Positions 27,948-35,762 of a stretch of DNA of 42,070 nucleotides are shown one piece after another. The stretch's first letter is position 1. Each line of letters begins with the position of its first letter. A program made the position numbers and the translations under genes. A model generated the notes under the pieces. That model saw only the letters and a program-made list of their open reading frames with translations. It had not been told where the DNA came from and searched no databases. Source of the stretch: a virus; the IMG/VR virus record IMGVR_UViG_3300028558_000046, positions 1 through 42,070 of that record. One strand, 5' to 3'.

Positions 27948-28654
27948 CAGGAAGTCAGCGCGTTGTCGGTCCACGCTTCCACCAGATCGTCGCGCGTTCC
28001 CTGGAAGCTGTTGATATCGATGCCCTTGGTGAGAATGCCGGGCATTGTGTGAGGCATTGGTCCGATGGCATCTCCGGTGAACTGCCAAAGGGTCGGCGTC
28101 ACCCAGGGCAACGGCCTGCCCGTGCTGTCTTTCATCTTGGCAACGGGGCCGTATTCACAAAGCCAGAACGGGCATTCGGCAAACGTCTGCCTCACTTCCT
28201 CGCTGGCGTTGACAATCTGTTCTTTCACGCGATTGCCGCTGTAGATCCACAACGGCCTGCCTAGCATTTCCTTGCCGATCTGGAGGAACTGGACGGCTTG
28301 CGAAAGCGTCATCTGCGAGGCTCTGTTGTCCTCCCAATCAAGCGCCATCAATGTGCGGTAGTCAGGCTGCGCGGCGTCAAAGAAGTGGTTGATCTGTCCC
28401 TGTACGGTGTCGCCTGTGTTAAAATGGTATGAGCCGGTCAACAGACCAGCGAGACGCGCATTATTCACTCGCTTTGCATAGGCCGGATCGGAAACGCCGA
28501 CTCCTTGCGTTGCCTTATGTATTACGCCCCAGATGCCAGCCGACGCCATGGCGCGGAAATCCGCAACCGGGTCAGTATGATGGGCGTCGCTATAGAGGAT
28601 ATCGCCGTGGAACAGGTCCACGACGCGCGGGAAGATTGTCATTGAGTGACCCAT
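27947..28654 (-). CDS. Endolysin, GH25 muramidase
   Basis: The 235-residue protein has the GH25 barrel: VVDLFHGD with the first Asp, GVIHKATQG, GSYHFN, the catalytic Asp-x-Glu strand LMALDWEDN, PLWIYSGN, PFWLCEYGP, LWQFTGDA and the closing GIDINSFQGT. It cleaves the glycan strands of peptidoglycan at the end of infection and has no cell-wall-binding domain or signal peptide. A Met four codons later (MTIFPRVVD) is an equally good start. A terminator just upstream limits its message. Confidence 0.92.
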   Translation of the reverse strand: MGHSMTIFPRVVDLFHGDILYSDAHHTDPVADFRAMASAGIWGVIHKATQGVGVSDPAYAKRVNNARLAGLLTGSYHFNTGDTVQGQINHFFDAAQPDYRTLMALDWEDNRASQMTLSQAVQFLQIGKEMLGRPLWIYSGNRVKEQIVNASEEVRQTFAECPFWLCEYGPVAKMKDSTGRPLPWVTPTLWQFTGDAIGPMPHTMPGILTKGIDINSFQGTRDDLVEAWTDNALTS

Positions 28655-28676
28655 GAAAAAGCCGCCCGAAGGCGGC
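28655..28676 (-). terminator. Intrinsic terminator upstream of the endolysin gene
   Basis: GCCGCC-CGAA-GGCGGC is a tetraloop hairpin followed leftward by TTTTTC, directly at the endolysin start codon. It ends tail-fibre transcripts and lowers endolysin expression. Confidence 0.85.
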
Positions 28677-28704
28677 TAAAGCGACATTGTAGCTTTGCGC
28701 TAAA

Positions 28705-29574
28705 TCAGAAACCTAAAGCAGTTTTCCAAAGACCAGCCGCAGCAGCAACGCCGGTATCATTAAAATCCGTACCGCCGCCGCGGTTGGTATTGTTCAGGGT
28801 ATCGAAATCCGGCCCTGATTTGATGGTCGTACCGTTCACAACAGCCGCTTGCGCCGCACGGATGGTCGAGTTGGATGCGCCGCTAAACCAACTCTCTAGC
28901 GGGACATACATCGCAGATGTCAGGCCAACGTTATCAAAAATAGAGCGAACTTCTGTAAACCCCGCTTGCATCGTGGCTTGTGAGGTACCCGCATTAGCGT
29001 CGCTCTCGCCTATCATGGCAAGAATCGTAATGTTGCTTGCAGGAATGCCGAGGGCAAATAGCCGAGAAACCGCAGCGCGGATGCGATGCACGCAAACGCC
29101 GTTGTTGCGCCACTCGACAATTGCCGTAGATCCGACATTGACCGGCAACCAAATCACGTTGTCGTAGTTGCCGGCGGTAATTAGCGAATCTCCAAGCGTA
29201 GCCCATATTGAGCCTCCCGTACCCGCCACGCTCAACAGCGGGTCTGCGGCCTGATAGATGCCCCCATTCTGCAAACTTACGTTGAAGTGCTTGGTTGGAT
29301 TAGTGACCGTGTGCGGCGTTGTGCTGACGTTTGTGCCTTGCGACTGGCCCCAGCACAGGAACGCCCGATAATTCCCGGTCTTGGCTGTCGCTGGATTGAC
29401 TTGAGTTCGTCCCGCATAGGAATAGGTTTCCTGCACATAGGGCACCACGCTTTGCAGCATGTTCGGGTCTGATTGTGATGACCGCGCTCCGATAACCGGC
29501 ATCGCGCTAACCGAGAGTCCAGCCAGTAAGTCCCGTCTGGATAGTGTTGCCGTACCATGTTTGCGTATCTGCAC
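28705..29574 (-). CDS. SGNH/sialate O-acetylesterase-like protein with Tat-type signal
   Basis: I start at GTG (29574), which has a GAGAGG ribosome site; ATG at 29631 would lengthen the 68-base overlap with the fibre gene. The 289-residue protein then begins with a twin-arginine signal ([20 protein letters not shown]). SGNH-type blocks follow: [39 protein letters not shown] and the C-terminal [16 protein letters not shown]. The usual catalytic His before FND is Asp here, so activity is uncertain. It could remove acetyl groups from a surface polysaccharide or only bind it. Export is unusual for a tail-module protein. Confidence 0.7.
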   Translation of the reverse strand: MQIRKHGTATLSRRDLLAGLSVSAMPVIGARSSQSDPNMLQSVVPYVQETYSYAGRTQVNPATAKTGNYRAFLCWGQSQGTNVSTTPHTVTNPTKHFNVSLQNGGIYQAADPLLSVAGTGGSIWATLGDSLITAGNYDNVIWLPVNVGSTAIVEWRNNGVCVHRIRAAVSRLFALGIPASNITILAMIGESDANAGTSQATMQAGFTEVRSIFDNVGLTSAMYVPLESWFSGASNSTIRAAQAAVVNGTTIKSGPDFDTLNNTNRGGGTDFNDTGVAAAAGLWKTALGF

Positions 29575-31279
29575 CCGCGCCCCTCTCAAGCCATCTAAGT
29601 TCATGATATCCAAGCCCAGGATACCCGACATAGACGGCGGAAGGAACGGCGTTGATGCCGCTCGTGCAAGAGTTCACGCCAGATCGGGCGGAATTTACGG
29701 TTGAACTGTCGATGCCTACTCCGACAACAACTGACTGGCCGCTCGATGTACTATTCCCGGTCGTTCCGAGGACCGTAGCCTCAACAGGCTGCGAATTATT
29801 GCCCCTTAAAACAGCAACTTGATTTGCTGTACTGGCATTTGCCTGCCGAAACGCCAGCGTCGAATATGACCAACTTGTGGTCGTCTCCGCAACTAGAAGC
29901 GGCCGAACCGCCTGATTATATTCGTTGTAAAGAAGCCGCAGTAATACGGTGTCGCTGATCTGCCCATCGGCCACCATGCGACCCGACCCGACATAAGTCG
30001 CTTGGTTGGCGGCGACCGAAACCGTGTTACCGGACGCCGAGCCGAAGCGAATGGTGATGCTGTTTTTATTCGTCCAGACGCCCTTGAGCAGTTGCAACTC
30101 GGTCGAGGCTGCACCCGTGCCGCGCGCCGTGGCGGATCCCGCAACCGCGCCGTCGTCCCACTTCGGGCCAGCGCCGAGCCGGATCGTGCCGCTGTCGTTG
30201 ATGACGAAGAAATCGTAATTCTTGCCGGACTGATGGTAGTTGGTATGTGCAGCGGTCGAGTCGAGGGCCAGCGTTAGCTCTGCAACGATATCCGTCATGG
30301 CGAACGACGAGCCGTTGTAGATCGGTACGAACTGGCTAACGCAGGGCGTATAATAAACGCTGGTCGCGCCGGAAACGTCCGCCGATGTGACGGAAACGCC
30401 GGTCGTCAGCGTCAGACGCCCCTGCGGCTGAACAATTGTCGAGGATGCCGCGCCCGCAGCAGCCCAAGTCCCATCCCCCCTCCAAAAAGTCGAGGACGAT
30501 GCTCCAGTCCCAGAATTTAGGTTGTTCACCGAGAGATTGCCGGTCACACCCGTGGACAAAGGCAGGCCGGTAGCGTTGGTAAGCGTACCGGATGCCGGTG
30601 TCCCTAGCGCGCCGCCAACAAAATACGCCGCTCCGGTCCCAACTTCATCGGTCAGAGCTGCCCGTAGGTTGGCACTCGACGGCGTAGCAAGGAAAGTCGC
30701 GACGCCGGTCCCAAGCCCAGATATGCCACTCGCAACAGGCAAACCCGTCGCGTTCGTCAGCGTGCCAGAGGCCGGCGTTCCAAGCGCAGGCGTGACAAAT
30801 GTCGGGGAACTGAATGTTCCACCCGTGATTGTCTTGCCTGTGAATGTCAGGGCGCTCGGCAATGACAGCGTTGGATTGCCAGCGACGCCATCGCCATTCG
30901 TGACAGTGATCTCTGCGGCGGTTCCTGTGACCGTTCTCTGCGCCCAAGTATTCGCCGCGCTCCGGACGAGAACGCCCATGCCTGTTAGAGCGGCTATTGC
31001 TTGCAGATCCGCATCAAGACCGGAGGTCAAGAGCGAAGAAAGGCTAACGTTTCGATAGGCGCCCGCCGTCTGATCCTGAACCACGATCATCGCGGTTGTT
31101 GGATCAACTACGGGACCAGCACCTAGCAACGAATAGTCAACCCCAAAAGTATATGTGCCGTTCGACTTCGTAATGGTCAGGAAGCTTGAAGCAACCACGC
31201 TGACCGGGAACTTCGGCAGCACCTTCAGCTTGAGAGAGTTGACCCGCGTTAGTTTAAGCCGCAAATTTTGCGTAGTCAT
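29507..31279 (-). CDS. Tail fibre / spike protein with internal repeats
   Basis: The 590-residue protein has an N-terminal attachment-like part ([20 protein letters not shown]). Two copies of a repeat follow ([14 protein letters not shown] followed by xSGxxG) with intervening fibre-like Ser/Thr/Gly sequence. [14 protein letters not shown], a common fibre-domain joint, leads into a C-terminal beta-rich receptor domain. It is a likely receptor-binding fibre. It starts by ATGA overlap with the upstream repeat protein and overlaps the SGNH gene at its end. Confidence 0.8.
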   Translation of the reverse strand: MTTQNLRLKLTRVNSLKLKVLPKFPVSVVASSFLTITKSNGTYTFGVDYSLLGAGPVVDPTTAMIVVQDQTAGAYRNVSLSSLLTSGLDADLQAIAALTGMGVLVRSAANTWAQRTVTGTAAEITVTNGDGVAGNPTLSLPSALTFTGKTITGGTFSSPTFVTPALGTPASGTLTNATGLPVASGISGLGTGVATFLATPSSANLRAALTDEVGTGAAYFVGGALGTPASGTLTNATGLPLSTGVTGNLSVNNLNSGTGASSSTFWRGDGTWAAAGAASSTIVQPQGRLTLTTGVSVTSADVSGATSVYYTPCVSQFVPIYNGSSFAMTDIVAELTLALDSTAAHTNYHQSGKNYDFFVINDSGTIRLGAGPKWDDGAVAGSATARGTGAASTELQLLKGVWTNKNSITIRFGSASGNTVSVAANQATYVGSGRMVADGQISDTVLLRLLYNEYNQAVRPLLVAETTTSWSYSTLAFRQANASTANQVAVLRGNNSQPVEATVLGTTGNSTSSGQSVVVGVGIDSSTVNSARSGVNSCTSGINAVPSAVYVGYPGLGYHELRWLERGAGADTQTWYGNTIQTGLTGWTLG

Positions 31280-32289
31280 TGACGCGGGCCACCTTCAATG
31301 ATCGCGACGTTAGCCGACAGAATTTGAGTTGTGATATTGTCCATTTGGACCCTGCAAAAAACGTCATACTGCTCGGGGCAAAGGTTTTCCATATCGGATT
31401 CGCTAAATGCCCACTGGATTGTGAAATTATCGGTCAGAATAATCCCCGATGAGAGCGTCGCGGAAAGCACGGGCGAGTTAGGGCAGCCTTGGCGGCAGAT
31501 ATAGGTTCCGATGGATTGTGCGGATGAAATGTCGAGCGCATCCCCATTATCGTCAACAAAACTGATGTTAACAATCCAGTCCTCTCGATTGGAGACGGAC
31601 CCTAGCGTTCCCGTGTACATCTTTAACCTTTCGAGTGGATTGTAGTTTGGAGGAAACGCAGTAAGAACGAATGCGGCGGCATCGGCGTTGTCACTTGTCG
31701 ATAGTGTGCCAGTGACAACAGACGCCGACGAGAACGTTAAAACGTCAGGTGATTCAGTTGCCGCGAATGTGCCGGTAACGATGAACGCGCCCGCAAATGA
31801 AGCGCTGTCCTTCGTATCCGTCGCGATGAACGGCCCGGAAGCTCCGATATTCCCGCTAAACGAAAGACTGTCTGCTGTTTCCGTCGCAGCAAAGACGCCG
31901 CCGATGAAAACAGAACCTGCCAGTGCTGCGCTATCGGCTGTTTCAATTGCCGCTAACGTGCCGCTTGCACCCGTGTTGCCTGACAGGGCCGCGTTATCGG
32001 GTGCCTCCGTGGCAGCGAAAGTTCCTGAAACATTCGAGCTGGTAGTGAACGCAGCGACATCTTGCGTTTCCGTCGCGCCCAGCGTTCCCGTCGTTCCGGT
32101 GTTACCCGACAGCGCCGAGATATCTGCGCTTTCAGTCGCCGCTAACGTGCCCTGATCGGCTACCGTTCCGACGAGAGCTGCCGCATCGGCGGCGTCCGTG
32201 GTCGAGAGCGTACCGGAGACAGATGCAAGGACAATCGGATGCCCAATGAGGCTTCCGCGTACCGGGAATGAACGGCCTAGACGAGCCAC
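31276..32289 (-). CDS. Repeat-rich tail protein with C-terminal domain
   Basis: Residues about 25-215 hold nine or so copies of a 17-18-residue repeat, GTLAATEt-x-D-x-AALSGN-x-G, which would form a regular beta-solenoid or stalk. Residues 230-337 are a separate domain ([20 protein letters not shown], then [14 protein letters not shown]) like those of phage tail-tip or baseplate proteins. ATGA overlap with the fibre gene suggests both are fibre parts. Repeat number may vary between strains. Confidence 0.75.
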   Translation of the reverse strand: MARLGRSFPVRGSLIGHPIVLASVSGTLSTTDAADAAALVGTVADQGTLAATESADISALSGNTGTTGTLGATETQDVAAFTTSSNVSGTFAATEAPDNAALSGNTGASGTLAAIETADSAALAGSVFIGGVFAATETADSLSFSGNIGASGPFIATDTKDSASFAGAFIVTGTFAATESPDVLTFSSASVVTGTLSTSDNADAAAFVLTAFPPNYNPLERLKMYTGTLGSVSNREDWIVNISFVDDNGDALDISSAQSIGTYICRQGCPNSPVLSATLSSGIILTDNFTIQWAFSESDMENLCPEQYDVFCRVQMDNITTQILSANVAIIEGGPRQ

Positions 32290-32305
32290 GGCCTAAATTC
32301 CCTTT

Positions 32306-32815
32306 TTAGAACTCAACAACCATATAGCAGTAAGCATTGACGGCGGCGCCAAAGGTGACGCGGACCCGATAGAACTTGTTGGCCTGCAAATACGGCTCGC
32401 GGCCGAGCGGCCATTGCTTGATATACTGGTTGGTCGGCGCGATCAGTTGCGGGCCGTCGATCGCGCGGGTTGCGGTGGTGGTGCCCTCGGCGCTGGCGGT
32501 GTAGCCGGTCGCCGAGGTGCCGACCGAAATCAGCGCCGATGTCGGGTCGCCGAATTGCAGCGCATCGCCGCTCCAGCGGGTGATGTCGGCGGTGACCATC
32601 GCGGTCACGGTTGCCGCCACGTCGGTCTCTAGCAACTCGACTTCGCCAGGAGTTGCGGCCGCCGAGCCGTCAAACGAGATGCCATACTCGATCATCTTGC
32701 AGGGCACCAAGGGCTTGAACTGCAGCAAGGTCTTGATCGCGGTGCCGGTCGTGACCTTGACCGGGGCCGCAGTGGTGTTCATCGAGCCGTTATTGAGCAA
32801 ATATTGAAGTGCCAT
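32306..32815 (-). CDS. Tail-module structural protein
   Basis: A 169-residue protein with AAPVKVTTGTAIKTLLQFKP, a beta-rich middle (EVELLETDVAATVTAMVTAD) and C-terminal YRVRVTFGAAVNAYCYMVVE. It looks like a small beta-sandwich virion protein. Codon choice here and in the next two genes seems more GC-rich than in the flanking fibre genes, possibly a recombined cassette. No named family. Confidence 0.65.
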   Translation of the reverse strand: MALQYLLNNGSMNTTAAPVKVTTGTAIKTLLQFKPLVPCKMIEYGISFDGSAAATPGEVELLETDVAATVTAMVTADITRWSGDALQFGDPTSALISVGTSATGYTASAEGTTTATRAIDGPQLIAPTNQYIKQWPLGREPYLQANKFYRVRVTFGAAVNAYCYMVVEF

Positions 32816-32825
32816 GTTGAATTTC

Positions 32826-33539
32826 CTACCAGTAAGCGGCGCGTTTCACGGCCTGAAGGATCGGGATATTGGGAGCGGCGAGGAATGCGGGACCGCTGCC
32901 GGCCGCCAGAATGTCGCAGCCAACCGCGACCCAAGTGTCCGAGGCGGACACCGTAGCGGTCATCACATTGGACGCGGAGCCGGCGGTGTGGTTGGCTGCA
33001 GCAGTGCAAGCGGTATCAAGCCAGTCCTGAGTAGCCGAGGTCGAGGAAAAGTTGGTGCCGCCGCCGTTGCAGAAGTAGGCAGCGGTCATGTTGCCGGTGG
33101 CGCTCGTGATCGTGACGCTGGCGGTCGTGCTGCCGGAATTGTTGACCGCGTGATTGCCGTTCGGGAAGCTCGTTGCCCCACCGGTCTGGTCGACGCCGGT
33201 GAACGAAATGGCGCCCATCGCGATGTGGCGACTGCCGGTCCAGGTAGCTTTTAGCGTCTTCTGCCCGCTCACCGGGGCGATCAGGCCGAACATGGCCACC
33301 GAACCCAGGTCGGTATTGGCTATCGCCGCATTGGTGATGGCCGTCATCGACTGGTTTGAGCCGCCGAAGTCCCAGACAACAGTGATCCCGGTGGGCAAAC
33401 CCGTGGCATTGCCGAAACAAAGCCCGACGATTAAAGCGCGATTGCTTCCCGAACCGACTGTGATGATCGTCGACGACGATAACGTAGCCACGGGGACGGC
33501 ATCATCAACATGGCCTTGAGCATCGAAGGCGACGGCCAT
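32826..33539 (-). CDS. Tail-module beta-sandwich protein
   Basis: The 237-residue protein is a Thr/Ser/Gly-rich beta protein (SNRALIVGLCFGNATGLPTG, TWTGSRHIAMGAISFTGVDQ, SDTWVAVGCDILAAGSGP) resembling phage lectin-like or adhesin-like virion proteins. It ends at a basic KRAAYW. It may bind the cell surface. Specific function unknown. Confidence 0.65.
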   Translation of the reverse strand: MAVAFDAQGHVDDAVPVATLSSSTIITVGSGSNRALIVGLCFGNATGLPTGITVVWDFGGSNQSMTAITNAAIANTDLGSVAMFGLIAPVSGQKTLKATWTGSRHIAMGAISFTGVDQTGGATSFPNGNHAVNNSGSTTASVTITSATGNMTAAYFCNGGGTNFSSTSATQDWLDTACTAAANHTAGSASNVMTATVSASDTWVAVGCDILAAGSGPAFLAAPNIPILQAVKRAAYW

Positions 33540-33545
33540 CGCAAA

Positions 33546-33917
33546 TCAGATGTTGGAGACGAAGGCGTTGAACGCAGCGGCAACCGCGTTGTTGATGTCG
33601 CTATCGGTGCAGAGCAGCGCAGCCGTGGCGAGTTGCGCCGGGGTCATGCTGACCAGGGTGCCGTTGACGGTGGCATCGTTGGCCACGATCTGGTTGGCCG
33701 CCGCTGCGTTGACGAACAGCGGCTTGTAGAAGCTCGGATTGTTGAGCACCGCCGAGGCGTAGTTCTTGCGCGCGATATGCAATTGCACGGTGGTGCCGGT
33801 GATCGCCTCGCCCGGAATTGAGGTGGTGCAGAACTCGATCAAGGACATCAGCACCCGGTTGCCGAACACGGCATCGGTGGCGATGGTGGCCATATCGTTT
33901 AGATTTGCGGTTGCCAT
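33546..33917 (-). CDS. Hypothetical tail-module protein
   Basis: A 123-residue protein (ATANLNDMATIATDAVFGNR, VQLHIARKNYASAVLNNPSF) with an Ala-rich helical C-terminus (DSDINNAVAAAFNAFVSNI). Good GGAAAG-type ribosome site. No family is recognised. Confidence 0.65.
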   Translation of the reverse strand: MATANLNDMATIATDAVFGNRVLMSLIEFCTTSIPGEAITGTTVQLHIARKNYASAVLNNPSFYKPLFVNAAAANQIVANDATVNGTLVSMTPAQLATAALLCTDSDINNAVAAAFNAFVSNI

Positions 33918-33941
33918 GGTGGAGCTTTCCTTTTGTTCTTA

Positions 33942-34349
33942 TTAACCGTGGGTAATCGTGCCGGACGAGATTGTCACCGTGCCGCCCGAGGTGATCGTGG
34001 TTGTACCGAGCACGATATCCGTTCCCGAGGTGCCGACTGTCAGGCCCGAGACGATGGTGGTTCCGGCGTTATTGCGAAGTTCAGCCAGAGCCGCCGTACC
34101 GGATGCGGAAGCCGTAGCCGAAAGAGGCGTGCCGGAAAGCGTCAACACTGCACCGGAGACAGTACCAGGCGTTGCGCTCAATGTGATCGTGGCAAGCACG
34201 CCAGTCGCGCCTGAAAGGCTGGCGGTTCCGATCACCAACTGCCCAGCAGTCGCAGATCCAGTCGAAGCCGCTGCGGTCTTGGTAGCGATCAAATCAGCAA
34301 CGAGCTGCATCCGGTTGGTTTTCAGAGTTGAAGCGTAGACGACAGACAT
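33942..34349 (-). CDS. Hypothetical tail-module protein, Thr/Ser/Gly-rich
   Basis: The 135-residue protein starts with a helix (SVVYASTLKTNRMQLVADLI) and continues as a low-charge beta region (GQLVIGTASLSGATGVLATI, LNGTPLSA-like repeats, TVTISSGTITHG). It resembles small phage surface proteins repeatedly found in tail-fibre clusters. The function is unknown. Confidence 0.7.
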   Translation of the reverse strand: MSVVYASTLKTNRMQLVADLIATKTAAASTGSATAGQLVIGTASLSGATGVLATITLSATPGTVSGAVLTLSGTPLSATASASGTAALAELRNNAGTTIVSGLTVGTSGTDIVLGTTTITSGGTVTISSGTITHG

Positions 34350-34362
34350 TCAGTTTTCTCCC

Positions 34363-34386
34363 AAAGAAAAACCTCCCGAAGGAGGT
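34363..34386 (-). terminator. Intrinsic terminator after the collar-fibre gene
   Basis: ACCTCC-CGAA-GGAGGT forms a tetraloop hairpin followed leftward by TTTTTCTTT. It separates the collar-domain fibre from the downstream tail genes. Confidence 0.85.
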
Positions 34387-34392
34387 TGGTGG

Positions 34393-35421
34393 TCAGAGTT
34401 TGATATACATGGTGATGAGCATCATGGGCGGCAGGTTCACAAACGGCGTGCTCGTGCCGCCTTGCGCGACGCCCGTGATGGAGCCAGAAACCACAACTTG
34501 GTTGAGCGTGGTATTTGCAGCGTCACTGGTTGCCCCGGCCGATCCACCTGCGGTGGTAACGCCGACGATATTGACCCCGCTGCCGGTTTGGGCTGAAACC
34601 ACGTTGCGGGCTGTCGAGCCGCTGAACGTTCCACTCGGCGTATATGCCGGAAGGTTGCCAGTGACGAGCGTCGAGCTTTCGGAGCCGCTTGATGATCCGA
34701 GTGTTGTTGCGCCAGACCCGAAATAGCTGCTTGTTAATCGGCTGGCGGCAGAATTGCCCATATCATCGAGGCCAGCCATAACGCGACCGCGCATATCAGG
34801 CAGAGTAATCGTTTTGTTCGCCGCCCAATCCGCGGCGGCAGAAACGCCCCTGCCCGTCGAGACAGCGAGGTTTGCATCGGCGCCCCAGAGGTACAGGAAC
34901 AAGGCTTGGGTATCGGAATTGGCCCGCTCGGTTGCGCCCGAAGTTGCCGAGCCGATTGTGCGCCCATTGGCGCGAACAAAGCCGGACAGAACGCCAGTGC
35001 CATAGGTGATCTTCATGTCACCTGTGGCGAGGATCGTGGTAGCGTCTACGGTCCCGCCCCCTCCACCACCCGAAGAAGCTCCGACAACGAGCAAATTATC
35101 TTGGACGATTTGTGTGACGCCATTCACGTCTGTAAGACGGATTTTGATATTTCCATCAGCGCAGAACAGTTGCGGTATCCGGCCTGCCGCATCCAATGTG
35201 ATCGGGTTAGGCCACGGAATGGATAGAGCCGTATCTTGGTAACAATTTTGCGGTGTGCTGGTCGTGCCCGCCTGGATCAGATAGAGAAATCCGCCCGCCA
35301 GCGGCTTCGCGTACTTATCAAGTTGCTGCGTCATGCTAATTCCGGGTATAGTTCCGGCTGCAAAAGCCTGTGCAGATAGCACAAAGAGCGCCGCGAGGGC
35401 GACGGTAAGACGTTTGAGCAT
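34393..35421 (-). CDS. Tail collar-domain fibre with an N-terminal signal-like segment
   Basis: The 342-residue protein opens with a Sec-type signal (KRLTVALAALFVLSAQAFA, cleavage near residue 21), unusual for a virion protein. Then come LAGGFLYLIQAGTTSTPQNC and ALSIPWPNPITLDAAGRIPQ, a phage fibre N-domain, a Gly linker and a collar domain (YGTGVLSGFVRANGRTIGSA, WAANKTITLPDMRGRVMAGL, DDMG). The collar fold and N-domain are common in fibres of rhizobial phages, as I recall. The segment could also be a hydrophobic attachment peptide. Confidence 0.8.
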   Translation of the reverse strand: MLKRLTVALAALFVLSAQAFAAGTIPGISMTQQLDKYAKPLAGGFLYLIQAGTTSTPQNCYQDTALSIPWPNPITLDAAGRIPQLFCADGNIKIRLTDVNGVTQIVQDNLLVVGASSGGGGGGTVDATTILATGDMKITYGTGVLSGFVRANGRTIGSATSGATERANSDTQALFLYLWGADANLAVSTGRGVSAAADWAANKTITLPDMRGRVMAGLDDMGNSAASRLTSSYFGSGATTLGSSSGSESSTLVTGNLPAYTPSGTFSGSTARNVVSAQTGSGVNIVGVTTAGGSAGATSDAANTTLNQVVVSGSITGVAQGGTSTPFVNLPPMMLITMYIKL

Positions 35422-35432
35422 GAGAGGCCCTA

Positions 35433-35762
35433 ATGCTTTGGAAGCTGTTTCAGTTGTCGGTAGCTTTGGCGCTCATCGCTGGCGGCGCGTTGCTTTTGAT
35501 TGCGTGGGAGCATCCGATTTCGATCATCTGGACGGCCCCTTCAGAGATATTCTGGTCAACCAACGTTCGCAGCCACGAAGGCGGCGGCCTCTACTGGTGG
35601 ATAGGGCCGATGCTTATTGCGGCTGGAGCGCTGTGGATTGCTGAGGACTGGTTTGGTCTTGGCCGATATTCTTCAAAAGATTCCGCGTCGCCATCCGGAA
35701 AGAGGCCAATCTTGCCGGCGTATGACCATGATCAGCCAAAACGGCCGCCCTCGTCCACTTAG
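35433..35762 (+). CDS. Plus-strand membrane protein inside the late leftward region (moron candidate)
   Basis: A 109-residue protein with two strong membrane segments (LFQLSVALALIAGGALLLIA and LYWWIGPMLIAAGALWIAED), an aromatic loop between them and a polar, Pro-rich tail. It is on the opposite strand to all neighbours and fills the only gap there, overlapping the end of an ejection-protein gene by 149 bases. A GAGAGG ribosome site precedes its ATG. Lone opposite-strand membrane genes in late regions are often expressed from the prophage, for exclusion or surface change. No family match. Confidence 0.6.
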   Translation: MLWKLFQLSVALALIAGGALLLIAWEHPISIIWTAPSEIFWSTNVRSHEGGGLYWWIGPMLIAAGALWIAEDWFGLGRYSSKDSASPSGKRPILPAYDHDQPKRPPSST

